Shown: positions 1 to 8,892 of the stretch, piece after piece | How the letters are laid out: the number at the start of each line of letters is the position of its first letter | Numbering within the stretch: the stretch's first letter is position 1 | Assembly: GCA_050948785.1 (NCBI GenBank) | Contig: JBMNEM010000005.1 | Location: 186,001 to 250,000 of the forward strand | Direction of reading: 5' to 3' | DNA: 64,000 nucleotides | DNA from: JAAZMI01 sp050948785 | Lineage (GTDB): Bacteria; Bacillota; Dethiobacteria; DTU022; UBA8154 | The notes under the pieces: model-generated | Databases searched by the model: none | Told to the model about the DNA's origin: nothing | Seen by the model: only the letters and a program-made list of their open reading frames with translations | Translations under genes and position numbers: made by a program

Positions 1-1
1 G

Positions 2-910
2 GTGGTCCGGGACCTGCGCAAAGGAAATATCGGGCTGATCGCCCAAGCGGGGGTTTATGCCGCTGGAATGCTTTGGGGGATGCGGCATACCATGGACTTC
101 GGAATCGTGGCAACGATCGGCAATAAAGCCGATATCAACGAAACTGATATTCTGGAATATTTCGGTGAAGATGAAAATCTCTCCGTGGTTTGCCTGTATC
201 TGGAGGACGTGAAGAGCGGGCGCAGATTTATCGATGTGGCCCGCGCGGTAACAGCCCGGAAACCTGTCATCGTCCTCAAATCCGGACGGACCGCAGCCGG
301 GAAGAAAGCAGCTTCTTCACACACCGCCTCCCTGGCGGGCGACGACCTGATTTACAATGCCGCTTTCAAGCAGGCAGGCATTATCCGGGCCCGGGACAAC
401 GACCACATGTTCGGGCTGGCCCGCGCCTTTTCCAAGCAGCCCCTCCCGCAGGGGGACGGAGCACTGGTCATCTCCTATACCGGCTCCCTGGGCGTGGCCG
501 CTGCCGACGCCCTGTCCCTGAACAACCTGCGGCCGGCGGAACTGGATGCGGAAACCTACCGGCAATTGCGGGAAATCGTGCCCCCTTATGTGGGATGCAA
601 CAACCCGGTGGACTATACCTTTGATATGAACGCGGAACTGGTCAGAAAAACAATTGAAATCGGACTGAACGACAAAAATATCAGCAGCTTCATCGTCATC
701 CTCCAGGCGGAAATCCTGGATACATACGTAAAAGTATTGCCCGAAATCGATTTTCAAGGAAAACCCATCCTGGGCTGTGTGCCCTGCAGAGAATTCGCCA
801 TGAACGACGTGATCGCCCTGGAACAAGCCGGGGTTCCGGTGTATTCCACCCCGGAAGAAGCTGTCGAAGTGCTGGCGGCGATGTACCGCTACAGAACGCG
901 GCGCAGGTAA
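2..910 (+). CDS. acyl-CoA synthetase (NDP-forming) alpha-type domain, 5'-truncated by window edge
   Basis: The reading frame is open from the first bases and encodes about 302 residues. It matches the succinyl-CoA-ligase-like part of NDP-forming acyl-CoA synthetases, which convert acyl-CoA + ADP/GDP + Pi to acid + CoA + NTP. Visible marks are the GLIAQAG strand near the start, IGNKADIN at about 40, the SSHTASLAG loop near 105 that is typical of the ligase-CoA domain, and VISYTGSLGV near 155. The CoA-binding Rossmann domain expected before GLIAQAG is outside the window, so the GTG at position 2 is probably internal. The chain stops after the second flavodoxin-like domain with no ATP-grasp domain, so a separate beta subunit or a truncated family member is possible. 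Confidence 0.8.
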   Translation: MVRDLRKGNIGLIAQAGVYAAGMLWGMRHTMDFGIVATIGNKADINETDILEYFGEDENLSVVCLYLEDVKSGRRFIDVARAVTARKPVIVLKSGRTAAGKKAASSHTASLAGDDLIYNAAFKQAGIIRARDNDHMFGLARAFSKQPLPQGDGALVISYTGSLGVAAADALSLNNLRPAELDAETYRQLREIVPPYVGCNNPVDYTFDMNAELVRKTIEIGLNDKNISSFIVILQAEILDTYVKVLPEIDFQGKPILGCVPCREFAMNDVIALEQAGVPVYSTPEEAVEVLAAMYRYRTRRR

Positions 911-975
911 GGGCAGCCTCTGCGGTGCCCCTCGGCACAAATCGCATTTGACACAAACAGCAACCACAGCGAGTA

Positions 976-1003
976 CAGCCACAAGGTACGTCCCCGCGGT
1001 TGG
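976..1003 (+). repeat. REP palindrome (forward type)
   Basis: This is one copy of the dispersed palindrome found throughout the first 32 kb: a left arm of the CAGCCACAAGG type and a right arm CCCCGCGGTTGG around a short centre (TACGT here). A partial second right arm (CCCCGCGGCTG) follows at about 1009. It lies between the convergent ends of the acyl-CoA synthetase gene and rsmI. Confidence 0.75.
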
Positions 1004-1071
1004 GAAAACCCCGCGGCTGAACCAGGCTGCACTCGCGACACAAAACAGCAGCCCGGGCTGCCGGCTTATTT

Positions 1072-2049
1072 TCAGGCCTTGGGGTGACCCGAACCCGCAG
1101 GGCCGCCCCGGTGTTTTAGCTCCACTAAAAGAGAGTAAACTTCTTTCCGCCGCAAGCCCAAGCTTTGGGCCACTTTTTTTACCGCGACCGTCGGGGAGTC
1201 ACCCTCCTGCAGCGCCTTCCAAAGCATTTCCCGGCATTCTGCCCGCCGCTGGGCGGAGAGCTCCCCGCCAATTGTTTTATTTTCCCTTCCATCCCCGGCC
1301 TGCCCCTCATCACCGCTGCTTTGCGGGGAGATCACAATAGTTATCTCACCCCGGGGAGGTTTCCGGGAAAAATACGTAAACAATTCCCCCGCGCAGCCTC
1401 TGCGGACATCTTCAAATTTTTTGGTCAGCTCACGGCAGACCGCGATTTCCCTTTTCCCCAGAAGAGCAGCCATTTCCCGGAGAGTTTTCAAAAGGCGGTG
1501 CGGCGCTTCGTAGAGCACAACCGTTTTCTGCTCCGCCGCCAGCTCCCCAAGCTCCCGGGCCCGCTCCTTTTTTTTACGGCTCAAAAAACCCCAGAAAACA
1601 AACCTCTCTATAGAATAGCCGGACAGGACCAAAGCAGTAAGCGCCGCGGACGGCCCCGGCAACACAGTAAAAGGCACCTTTTCCGCCAGCAGCATGCGCA
1701 CCAAGTGGGACCCGGGATCGGAGATAGCCGGCATACCTGCATCGGTAATCAGGGCAACCCTGGCCCCCTGCTTTACCCTGTCAAGGATCTCCCGCCCTTT
1801 TCTTTCCCTGTTGGCCTCCCGATAGGAGATCAAAGGAGCCCTGATACCGTAATAATGCAGCAGTTTACGGGAACGCCTGACACTCTCCACTGCAATAAGC
1901 TCCGCTTCTCTCAAACACTGCAGAGCCCGCAGTGTAATATCCCCCAGGTTGCCAATCGGCGTGGCACATAGATAAAGCACCCCTTTTTCCGGGGCGCCAT
2001 TTTTTTTATTTTGCTCTGCTTGTTCAGCATAATCAATACTGTCAGGCAC
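1072..2049 (-). CDS. rsmI: 16S rRNA (cytidine(1402)-2'-O)-methyltransferase
   Basis: RsmI uses SAM to methylate the ribose 2'-O of C1402 in 16S rRNA. The N-terminal motif LYLCATPIGNLGDITLRAL and ALITDAGMPAISDPG are diagnostic of the tetrapyrrole-methylase-fold RsmI family, and the C-terminal third carries the usual small helical domain. The frame is open up to a TTG at 2091. I prefer the GTG at 2047-2049 because it has AAGGGTG 8-9 bases upstream and gives a normal N-terminal length; the longer form would add 14 residues. It is last in the tmk-holB-ricT-rsmI run, as in Bacillus, where yabA-like genes intervene that are absent here. Confidence 0.9.
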   Translation of the reverse strand: MPDSIDYAEQAEQNKKNGAPEKGVLYLCATPIGNLGDITLRALQCLREAELIAVESVRRSRKLLHYYGIRAPLISYREANRERKGREILDRVKQGARVALITDAGMPAISDPGSHLVRMLLAEKVPFTVLPGPSAALTALVLSGYSIERFVFWGFLSRKKKERARELGELAAEQKTVVLYEAPHRLLKTLREMAALLGKREIAVCRELTKKFEDVRRGCAGELFTYFSRKPPRGEITIVISPQSSGDEGQAGDGRENKTIGGELSAQRRAECREMLWKALQEGDSPTVAVKKVAQSLGLRRKEVYSLLVELKHRGGPAGSGHPKA

Positions 2050-2189
2050 GAGAAAAATCACCCTTACCAGCCGCTTTCGGCATAAGATCAAAATATCTTT
2101 GGCAGGCGCAATGCACGCAAAAAAATAGATTCACCCTGCACAATGAAGACCCCAACTTTTAAACCGTGCACAAGAATGGTTCTACTGCA

Positions 2190-3032
2190 TTAACCCGGGG
2201 AGGGACCCTGTTCCGCCGGCCGCTCCTCCTCCGGCATCAGCTCGATCTCCTCCAGAGGAAATTCCTCCTGCCCGGAGGACTCCAACATCTCCACAAAAAC
2301 CGTTTTCTTCACAACATTCCGGTTCACAATCTTTCCATGACCACGGGGTGTGATCACCATTTCGCCGGAAGCGGGAAAATCCCCCCTGGCAAATTCATAA
2401 TGCTCTGCTTCATAACGTAAACAGCACATCAAGCGGCCACAAATACCCGAGATCTTGGTAGGATTCAGGGAAAGATTTTGATCCTTGGCCATGCGAATGG
2501 AGACCGGCCCAAAATCCTCCAGAAAAGTGGCACAGCAGAGACCCCGGCCACAAGGGCCCAGCCCCCCCAACATCTTTGCTTCATCCCTGACCCCGATCTG
2601 GCGCAGCTCAATACGCGTGCGGAAAACAGCCGCCAGATCCCTGACCAACTCACGAAAATCCACCCGTCCATCCGCTGTAAAATAGAAGATAATCTTATTG
2701 CGATCAAAAGTATATTCGACATCGACCAGTTTCATTTCCAGCCCGTGCTTCTCAATTTTTTCCAAACAAATATGCACGGCGTCCGTTTCTTTTTGCTTGT
2801 TTTCCGCCAGCTGTTGATAGTCATTTTTTGCCGCCATCCGGCGAACCAGCCTTAAAGGAGAGACGATCTCCCCTTCCCCGACTTCCTTGTTCTCTTGCAC
2901 AACCTCACCAAACTCCAAGCCGCGGCTCGTCTCCACAATGACATCCTGCCCCGGTTTGAGCTCTAAAGTGCCCGGATCAAAATAGTAAATCTTGCCAGCC
3001 CGTCGAAAGCGTACTCCCACAACTTCCGGCAA
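2190..3032 (-). CDS. ricT: PSP1-domain regulatory iron-sulfur complex subunit RicT (YaaT)
   Basis: This 280-residue PSP1 protein has the two cysteine clusters of the family, CGRGLCC at about 160 and CGRLMCC at about 197, which in Bacillus RicT help ligate Fe-S clusters in the RicAFT complex (Spo0A phosphorylation, RNase Y targeting). The TTG start is supported by GAGGAG about 10 bases upstream inside the intergenic gap. It begins 2 bases after the holB stop, so the two genes are co-transcribed. The C-terminus is acidic and proline-rich. RicA and RicF are not in the window. Confidence 0.9.
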   Translation of the reverse strand: MPEVVGVRFRRAGKIYYFDPGTLELKPGQDVIVETSRGLEFGEVVQENKEVGEGEIVSPLRLVRRMAAKNDYQQLAENKQKETDAVHICLEKIEKHGLEMKLVDVEYTFDRNKIIFYFTADGRVDFRELVRDLAAVFRTRIELRQIGVRDEAKMLGGLGPCGRGLCCATFLEDFGPVSIRMAKDQNLSLNPTKISGICGRLMCCLRYEAEHYEFARGDFPASGEMVITPRGHGKIVNRNVVKKTVFVEMLESSGQEEFPLEEIELMPEEERPAEQGPSPG

Positions 3033-3034
3033 CT

Positions 3035-4024
3035 TTAAACAGCTCCTCTCATCTGCAAAAACAACACTTCCAGCGCTAAACGTTTATTCACGTTCTGGAG
3101 CAGTTCTCCCTGCAGCTCTAAAATCGCACGACAGATCCTTTCCAAAAAAGCAGGACTCGCCGAAAAACCTTCCCTATCTTTATTATAAAACCCCAACCGT
3201 TCCTTTATTAAAGTTTTCTCCACCTGGACACGCAGTTGAGAGAAAAGCCGGTCACGGTAAATAAGGGCAAAAAACTCTAAAAGTGCAGGCAGATCTTCCC
3301 GTTTGGAAATTTCCTCCGCCTTGCGCCAAACATCCTCCGCGGGACCGCCCTCAATATCTTTCAGGAGGGCAAAAGCCTGCGCATACTTCTTTTCCCATTC
3401 CCCCTGGGCGGCCATCTCCAGGCCTTTTCCGGGATTACCCCGCGCCAAAGCAATAATGAGTTCCTTCTCCCCGGGCAGCAGGGCGGGGTGCTCCTTTTGG
3501 AGCAGCAGCGCCATCTTTTCCGGCGTCAACGGTTTGAGGTGAAAATGAATACACCTGGAAAGCACCGTACCGGGCAAAGCCCAGGGCCGGGCACTTAACA
3601 AAATAAAAACCAGCTCCCCCGGCGGCTCCTCCAAAATTTTTAAAAGGCTGTTTGCTGCCGGCAAAGTCAAAAGCTCGGCATCCTGGAGCAGGCAAACTTT
3701 TTTGCGCCCCTCCCGGGGGAAATAATAAAGTTGTTCCTTGATTTCCCGCAACTGTTCAATCTTTAAAGAAGCGCCTTGGGGCTTTACAATGTAAAGATCC
3801 GGATGATGGCCGCCGGAAATTTTGCGACAGGAAAGGCATTTTCCACAGGGGGGCTCCTCCTCGCCGCTGCAGTTGAGGGACTGGGCAAAAAGCAGGGCAA
3901 GCGTTTTTTTACCACTGCCCGGCGGACCGGAAAATAAATAAGCATGGTTGATCTCCCCGCACTGCCGGGCCCGGCGGAGGGCCTTGATAATAAGTTCCTG
4001 ACCCATAATCCTGGAAAATCCCAA
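3035..4024 (-). CDS. holB: DNA polymerase III delta' subunit
   Basis: This is a 329-residue AAA+ clamp-loader subunit. It shows a Walker-A-like GPPGSGKKTLA near residue 35, a four-cysteine zinc module (C-x8-C-x2-C-x2-C) around 58-70, a Walker-B-like VCLLQDAE near 105, and LLKILEEPP sensor-region residues near 127. The TTG start is supported by GGGAGGAGG 8 bases upstream and puts FSRIMGQE at the N-terminus as expected. ricT follows after 2 bases. The tmk-holB-ricT order matches Bacillus. yaaQ and yaaR, which separate tmk from holB in Bacillus, are absent; a REP-filled gap occupies that place. Confidence 0.9.
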   Translation of the reverse strand: MGFSRIMGQELIIKALRRARQCGEINHAYLFSGPPGSGKKTLALLFAQSLNCSGEEEPPCGKCLSCRKISGGHHPDLYIVKPQGASLKIEQLREIKEQLYYFPREGRKKVCLLQDAELLTLPAANSLLKILEEPPGELVFILLSARPWALPGTVLSRCIHFHLKPLTPEKMALLLQKEHPALLPGEKELIIALARGNPGKGLEMAAQGEWEKKYAQAFALLKDIEGGPAEDVWRKAEEISKREDLPALLEFFALIYRDRLFSQLRVQVEKTLIKERLGFYNKDREGFSASPAFLERICRAILELQGELLQNVNKRLALEVLFLQMRGAV

Positions 4025-4105
4025 AAAACGCGCCCTCCTCCCTGAGAAACAAAAAACTTCCTTCCGGTAAAACCAGCCACAGGCACTGCAAGACGGCCAA
4101 AGCGA

Positions 4106-4294
4106 GACAGGGGGACAGTCCCCGCGTCACACACCCATGACAGGAACGGGACAGAGGGACAGACCCCGCGTCACAGAACCCCGCAGCTGGATCACCGCAG
4201 CCAGTGAGGCCGCCACCAAAACCAGCCACAAGGACCGTCCCCGCGGTTGGAAACAGAAACAGGCACCGACCACAAGGACCGTCCCCGCGGTTGG
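4106..4294. repeat. REP cluster with two palindrome families
   Basis: In the holB-tmk gap there are two standard REP palindromes (4222-4250 and 4266-4294; arms CCAGCCACAAGG or CCGACCACAAGG, and CCCCGCGGTTGG). They are preceded by two units of a related type, GACAGGGGGACAG...CCGCGTCAC (4106-4130) and GGGACAGAGGGACAG...GCGTCAC (4148-4174), which pair GTGAC/GACAG ends rather than CCAACC/GGTTGG ends. Confidence 0.75.
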
Positions 4295-4306
4295 GAGCGC
4301 CCCCAC

Positions 4307-5011
4307 CTATACCGTATAGCCTTTCTGCGTTAAAATTTCCTGCATTTTATCCCATATTTTCGCCTGGACGGCCTCCGGCCTGTCCCCGGCCGGGACAACA
4401 AAAAAACGCTCCCTCTCCCGGGAGGCCAGCTGAAGAAAACCCCGCCGCACCCGCTGGTGAAAATCCAGCTCCTTCTGTTCAATGCGGTCGCCCTGCCAGG
4501 TTCCCGCACCGGCATCAGTTTCCTCTTTTTGCAGGCGCTCAAGCCCGCGTCGGGCCTCCAGATCGAGAAGAAAAGTGATCTCCGGGAGAAGTTTTCCCGT
4601 CGCCCACAGGTTGATCCCGGTAATCATCTCCAGATCCTCTCCCCCGGCAAAACCCTGGTAAACAAGGCTGGAATCGAGGTAGCGGTCGCTGATGACAATA
4701 TCTCCCCGGCTCAAAGCCGGTCGGATCAAGCCACTGACCAACTGCGCACGGGCTGCGCTGTAAAGCAGAACCTCGCTGGTCACGGTCATCTCCGTAAAGG
4801 ACGGATTTAAAAGCAGCTTGCGGATTTCTTCGCCAATGGGTGTGCCTCCCGGTTCCCTGGTCAGGACAACCTGGAGCCCGCAGGCCTCCAGCCGGTCTTT
4901 TAACATCCGGGCCTGCGTGGTTTTGCCGGCGCCATCCGGCCCCTCGAAGCTTATAAACAGGCCTTTCTCCGGCTTCTCCTTTGTTTTCCGTATTTCGTTT
5001 TTTTCAAGCAT
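4307..5011 (-). CDS. tmk: thymidylate kinase
   Basis: Tmk phosphorylates dTMP to dTDP. The P-loop EGPDGAGKTTQ lies near residue 24, the DR(Y/H) motif DRYLDSS near 105, and a LID-like segment near 155. The frame is open to 5056, but the ATG at 5009-5011 has GAGGAAA upstream and gives MLEKNEIRKTKEK before the P-loop, a normal length of about 234 residues. It sits between the yaaO-like decarboxylase and holB, in Bacillus order. Confidence 0.92.
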   Translation of the reverse strand: MLEKNEIRKTKEKPEKGLFISFEGPDGAGKTTQARMLKDRLEACGLQVVLTREPGGTPIGEEIRKLLLNPSFTEMTVTSEVLLYSAARAQLVSGLIRPALSRGDIVISDRYLDSSLVYQGFAGGEDLEMITGINLWATGKLLPEITFLLDLEARRGLERLQKEETDAGAGTWQGDRIEQKELDFHQRVRRGFLQLASRERERFFVVPAGDRPEAVQAKIWDKMQEILTQKGYTV

Positions 5012-5163
5012 CGGACACCATCTTTCCTCTGCGTTCGCGTGCTGCCGGTGCCACAAGCCGGCATGTCAAGCCGCTCTCTCCCGGCTGCGCCGCCTTCGGA
5101 TTGGGCTTGGCCACCGGAGAATCCTGCTGTCTCCGAATTATTCCTTGCTTCCTGCTATCATGC

Positions 5164-6696
5164 TTATTCTACCATATAGGTGTCTTTCCTCACAACTTTA
5201 ATCGTTTGCAGGGAAGGATCGGCAGCCCCCTGAAAAAGCCTGCCCTCCGCCCGCTGCTGTAAGATATGCCCCAGCATTTCTTCCCGGATCACTTCCCCCG
5301 GTGCTAAAAGCGGTATCCCGGGAGGAGAGAGAACAACCATCTCCGCACAAATTTTCCCCGCCGCTTCCTGCAAGGGCAGACCGAGATTTGGCCGGCGGAG
5401 CGCTTCCCCCGGAGGCAAAGAAAAAGCCGGAAAAGCCTCTCCCCCGCCGCGGAAAAGAGAAGGCGGAAAATCCCCGGAATAATCCGCCGCGGCAGGAGCG
5501 GAAACGCGGGCGTCAGCCGGGCTGAAGGGCACAAGCCCCGCCCGGGCCCCCTCCAGAGCCCGGGCCAGTCTCCGCGGGGAAGAGGACAATTGTGCCGGAC
5601 CGGTGATCGCCAGCAGGTAGCTACGGCCGGACATCTCCACCTGCCAGCGATATTTTTGAGCCAGCCTCCGGGCCAGAGCGGACCCCGTTCCCCCAGGGCA
5701 GAGGATGGTCACACGGCAGGGATCCAGATTAAATTCCCCCCCGTGCCCGCCAGTCAGCAGGGTAAACCCTTTGCCCTCCAGCTCCCGGCGCAGCCGCCTG
5801 GCCCAGCGCCACGCCGCGGAAAAAAGTTTCCCGCCTTTCAAGGCTGCCTGGCGCCGCACCAGATCAAGGGAAAGCATCAGAGGATAGGACGGACTGCTTG
5901 TCTGCAAAACCTGCAGCCAAAATTTCAACCCGGGAGCAAAACGCAGCGCCTTTTTACCGAGATGTAAAAAAGCCCCCGGCGTTAAAGAACCAAGGGATTT
6001 GTGGGCACTATGCAGCCAAACATCCGCTCCGGCCGCCGCGCTGTGGGGCAGCTTCTCCCGGTAAAACGGAAAATGTGTCCCATGCGCCTCATCCACCGCC
6101 AAAAGAACACCATATTGCGCGGCAACCCGCTGCATGGCAGCCAGGTCCGCCGTCACACCCCAGTAAGAAGGTGAAGTCATAAACAGCAGCCGGGCCTCAG
6201 GATGCTCCTGCAGAGCTTTTTCCACGGTTTTTACCGCTACATTCAGGGGAAAACCGCTGCAGTGTTCCCGTTCCACCGGGAGATAAACAGGCCGTGCTCC
6301 GGAAAGCGCAATCCCGTGCAAGGCTGCTTTATGGGCCATACGGGTGAGCAAAACCTTGTCTCCCGGGCGGCAAAAAGCTGAAAAAAGAGCCAACAGCCCC
6401 CCGGTCACACCGTTGACCAGAAAAAAAGTGGCCTCTGCCCCAAAGAGATCCGCCGCCAGTTCCTGGGCTTTGCGAATCGCCCCCTGCGGCAGGTGCAGAT
6501 CATCCAAAGCATCCAGCTCCGTTAAATCCCAGCGCAGAGCAGCGGAAAAACCCCGGCGCAGCAAATCAGGAGCACCGCTCCCCCCGCCGTGCAGCGGAAC
6601 ATGCAGCGCTGAAAACTTTTTACGAAGATGAGCCCTGACCGCAGCATAGAGAGGCGCCTCCCTTTGCCCCGACTGTTCTCCTTTAATTGTCAACAC
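5164..6696 (-). CDS. Orn/Lys/Arg decarboxylase family PLP enzyme (YaaO-like)
   Basis: This is a fold-type I PLP-dependent enzyme of about 510 residues. The N-terminus has PLHGGGSGAPDLL. VDEAHGTHF contains the Asp that contacts the PLP pyridine, and HSAHKSLGSLTPGA contains the Schiff-base Lys. The C-terminal domain ends in the PPGIPLLAPGE motif of the family. The substrate (Arg, Lys or Orn) cannot be told. The frame runs to 6747 into a REP palindrome, so those first residues are repeat-derived; I place the start at the GTG 6694-6696, with TTG 6691-6693 as an alternative. It lies between the Gin gene and tmk, as yaaO does in Bacillus. Confidence 0.85.
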   Translation of the reverse strand: MLTIKGEQSGQREAPLYAAVRAHLRKKFSALHVPLHGGGSGAPDLLRRGFSAALRWDLTELDALDDLHLPQGAIRKAQELAADLFGAEATFFLVNGVTGGLLALFSAFCRPGDKVLLTRMAHKAALHGIALSGARPVYLPVEREHCSGFPLNVAVKTVEKALQEHPEARLLFMTSPSYWGVTADLAAMQRVAAQYGVLLAVDEAHGTHFPFYREKLPHSAAAGADVWLHSAHKSLGSLTPGAFLHLGKKALRFAPGLKFWLQVLQTSSPSYPLMLSLDLVRRQAALKGGKLFSAAWRWARRLRRELEGKGFTLLTGGHGGEFNLDPCRVTILCPGGTGSALARRLAQKYRWQVEMSGRSYLLAITGPAQLSSSPRRLARALEGARAGLVPFSPADARVSAPAAADYSGDFPPSLFRGGGEAFPAFSLPPGEALRRPNLGLPLQEAAGKICAEMVVLSPPGIPLLAPGEVIREEMLGHILQQRAEGRLFQGAADPSLQTIKVVRKDTYMVE

Positions 6697-6708
6697 CTCA
6701 CTTGATCT

Positions 6709-6778
6709 TTTCCCGTCCCCGCGGTTGGACCCAAACACCAGCCACAAGGACCGTCCCCGCGGTTGGCCCGCGGTTGGT
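6709..6778 (+). repeat. REP palindromes upstream of the decarboxylase
   Basis: A half-copy (CCCGTCCCCGCGGTTGG, 6711-6727), a full copy at 6738-6766 (arms CCAGCCACAAGG and CCCCGCGGTTGG) and an extra right arm (CCCGCGGTTGG, to 6777) lie in the gap between the decarboxylase start and the Gin stop. The Gin stop codon directly abuts the repeat. Confidence 0.75.
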
Positions 6779-6984
6779 TAAGGCTGAGGGTCTTTTACTT
6801 CGCTCTGCACCCCGTGCCAAAATTTTTTCAGGTTTTTTAAATAAACCTGGTATATGCCGTCATTACAGGAGGTATTTACCAGTTCCCTTTCGCAATCGCA
6901 GCAGATAAAAGCGGCCAGGATATTTAACCCCACCTTTTTATTTGAATGGCAGAACAGACATGTTTTTGTTTCCTCACCGGCCAA
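6778..6984 (-). CDS. inhibitor of sigma-G Gin (CsfB family)
   Basis: The small protein has a CxxC...CxxC zinc-binding pattern (CLFC ... CCDC), followed by ERELVNTSCNDGIYQVYLKNLKKFW, here cited only as the ERELV and YQVYLKNLKK blocks. This is the Gin/CsfB pattern of an anti-sigma factor that holds sigma-G inactive in the early forespore. I place the start at TTG 6984 because AGGTGA lies 6 bases upstream, giving about 68 residues; the frame stays open to a GTG at 7047 that lacks a ribosome binding site. Position next to the yaaO homologue and tmk matches csfB in Bacillus, which supports the call. Confidence 0.8.
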   Translation of the reverse strand: MAGEETKTCLFCHSNKKVGLNILAAFICCDCERELVNTSCNDGIYQVYLKNLKKFWHGVQSEVKDPQP

Positions 6985-7162
6985 TTTGTTCACCTGCCCG
7001 CTATTAGAAAATTGAAGGTCGGCTTTACCCGCCCGTGACACCCTCACGGGTTGTGCCGGTAACCCAAAGAACGCCTTCCTTATTTATGGTCAGCCTGTTT
7101 TTATCCTACTTCTTCCATCTTATGCGGGAAAGGCAAAATCTGCTCCAAATGATTGTCAAATC

Positions 7163-7190
7163 CACAAAAAAAACCGCACGACGGCGGTTT
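7163..7190 (-). terminator. rho-independent terminator of guaB
   Basis: On the minus strand AAACCGCC and GCGGTTT pair around a short loop (7171-7190) and are followed by eight T residues (7163-7170). It lies about 115 bases after the guaB stop. Confidence 0.8.
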
Positions 7191-7306
7191 GGAGAAAAGA
7201 AAAAAAAGTTTACAAATAGATCAAGACCGGCATAAGGAGGGGCTTTCCCGAGCCACCGCCTGGCGGGGTGTTCTCTTCCCACACACCGGTTCCAGGACAA
7301 GAAAAT

Positions 7307-8761
7307 TTACCGCAGAGTATAGTTGGGAGCTTCCTTGGTAATCTGCACATCATGCGGGTGACTTTCAAGCAGCGCGGCATTGGTGATGCGGATAAATTTG
7401 GTTCTGGTCTGCAATTCCTCAATATTGCGCACACCACAATAACCCATCCCGGCACGCAGCCCCCCAACCATTTGGAAAACCATATCGGCAACTGTTCCAC
7501 GATAAGGCACACGGCCCTCAATACCTTCGGCCACTATCTTTTGATCTTCCTCCTGAAAATAACGATCCCGGCCGCCTTCTTTCATCGCCCCAATGGAGCC
7601 CATGCCGCGATAAACCTTATAACTGCGCCCCTGGAATATTTCCATTTCACCCGGGCTTTCCTCCGTACCGGCAAAAAGACTGCCGATCATCACGCAGTCA
7701 GCCCCGGCAGCCAAAGCTTTGGTGATATCCCCCGAATATTTAATCCCGCCGTCAGCAATCACGGGAACCTTAAAACTATGCGCCACCCGGGCCACATCAT
7801 GCACAGCGGTGATCTGGGGCACACCAATCCCGGCAATCACCCTGGTCGTACAGATTGACCCCGGCCCCACCCCTACCTTCAGAGCTTTGGCGCCGGCATG
7901 GATCAGATCCCGGGCCGCTTCGGACGTGGCAATGTTTCCGGCCACGAGCTCCACTTCAGGGTATTCATTTTTGATCGCCCGTACGGTTTCCAGAACCTTG
8001 CGGGCATGCCCATGAGCCGTATCCACCACGATAGCATCCACCCCCGCTTCCACCAGCGCCCCAACCCGGGTAAGAGTATCCCTGGCAACCCCCACACCGG
8101 CAGCAACCAGCAGCCTTCCCTTGGCATCCTTGGCAGCACGGGGATAAGCAATCGTTTTCTCAATATCTTTAATCGTAATCAGGCCCTTGAGCATAAAATC
8201 CTCATCCACAATAGGCAGCTTTTCAATCTTGTGGTGAGCCAAAATTTCCTGGGCCTCCTGCAGCGTGGTCCCCTCCGGGGCGGTAACAAGATTATCCTTG
8301 GTCATGGCGTCTTTGATCAGCCGGCTGAAATCTTTTTCAAACCGGAGATCGCGGTTGGTGATAATCCCCACCAAACGGCCGTTTTCGGTAATGGGGACAC
8401 CGGAAATACGATAACGCTCCATCAGCGCAGCAGCATCATTGATCGTATGCATGGGTGAAAGATAAAAAGGATTCGTAATGACCCCATGCTCGGACCTTTT
8501 CACCCTGTCCACCTCTTCAGCCTGCCGCTCGATGCTCATATTGCGATGTATCACACCAATACCGCCCTCCCGGGCCACGGCAACGGCCATACGGAATTCC
8601 GTCACCGTATCCATCGCCGCACTGACAATAGGAATATTAAGGCGTATATTTGGAGTAAACCTGGTACTGATTTCTATATCCCGGGGCATCAGCTTGGAAC
8701 GGGCCGGTACAAGTAATACATCGTCAAATGTAATTCCTTCCTTGATAAATCGATCTTCCAA
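7307..8761 (-). CDS. guaB: IMP dehydrogenase
   Basis: This is a full-length 484-residue IMPDH, which oxidises IMP to XMP for GMP synthesis. The N-terminal ITFDDVLLVPA is followed by two CBS domains (about 95-205). The catalytic loop GPGSICTTRV carries the active-site Cys, and the DGGIKYSGD phosphate-binding segment and the RGMGS flap residues are present. The TTG start (8759-8761) is preceded by a G-rich ribosome binding region. The gene is monocistronic, with a consensus promoter and a terminator of its own. Confidence 0.95.
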   Translation of the reverse strand: MEDRFIKEGITFDDVLLVPARSKLMPRDIEISTRFTPNIRLNIPIVSAAMDTVTEFRMAVAVAREGGIGVIHRNMSIERQAEEVDRVKRSEHGVITNPFYLSPMHTINDAAALMERYRISGVPITENGRLVGIITNRDLRFEKDFSRLIKDAMTKDNLVTAPEGTTLQEAQEILAHHKIEKLPIVDEDFMLKGLITIKDIEKTIAYPRAAKDAKGRLLVAAGVGVARDTLTRVGALVEAGVDAIVVDTAHGHARKVLETVRAIKNEYPEVELVAGNIATSEAARDLIHAGAKALKVGVGPGSICTTRVIAGIGVPQITAVHDVARVAHSFKVPVIADGGIKYSGDITKALAAGADCVMIGSLFAGTEESPGEMEIFQGRSYKVYRGMGSIGAMKEGGRDRYFQEEDQKIVAEGIEGRVPYRGTVADMVFQMVGGLRAGMGYCGVRNIEELQTRTKFIRITNAALLESHPHDVQITKEAPNYTLR

Positions 8762-8806
8762 AAAACCTGCACCCCCAAGTAGTAAAATACCGTCGAATTT
8801 TACTGA

Positions 8807-8835
8807 TCATAGCAGATAAAAACACCCTATGTCAA
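8807..8835 (-). promoter_or_regulatory. sigma-A promoter of guaB
   Basis: On the minus strand a perfect -35 TTGACA (8830-8835) and -10 TATGAT (8807-8812) are separated by 18 bases, ending 45 bases before the guaB start. No riboswitch-like fold was recognised in the short leader. Confidence 0.8.
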
Positions 8836-8892
8836 CGTATCCGCTGTGTTTTTTCATAATAACGCCAGCAAAATAAACTTCGAACTTTGGGG

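Noticed and set aside
5301..6182. Plus-strand ORFs opposite the decarboxylase
   Set aside because: GC-rich shadow frames of a well-supported gene.
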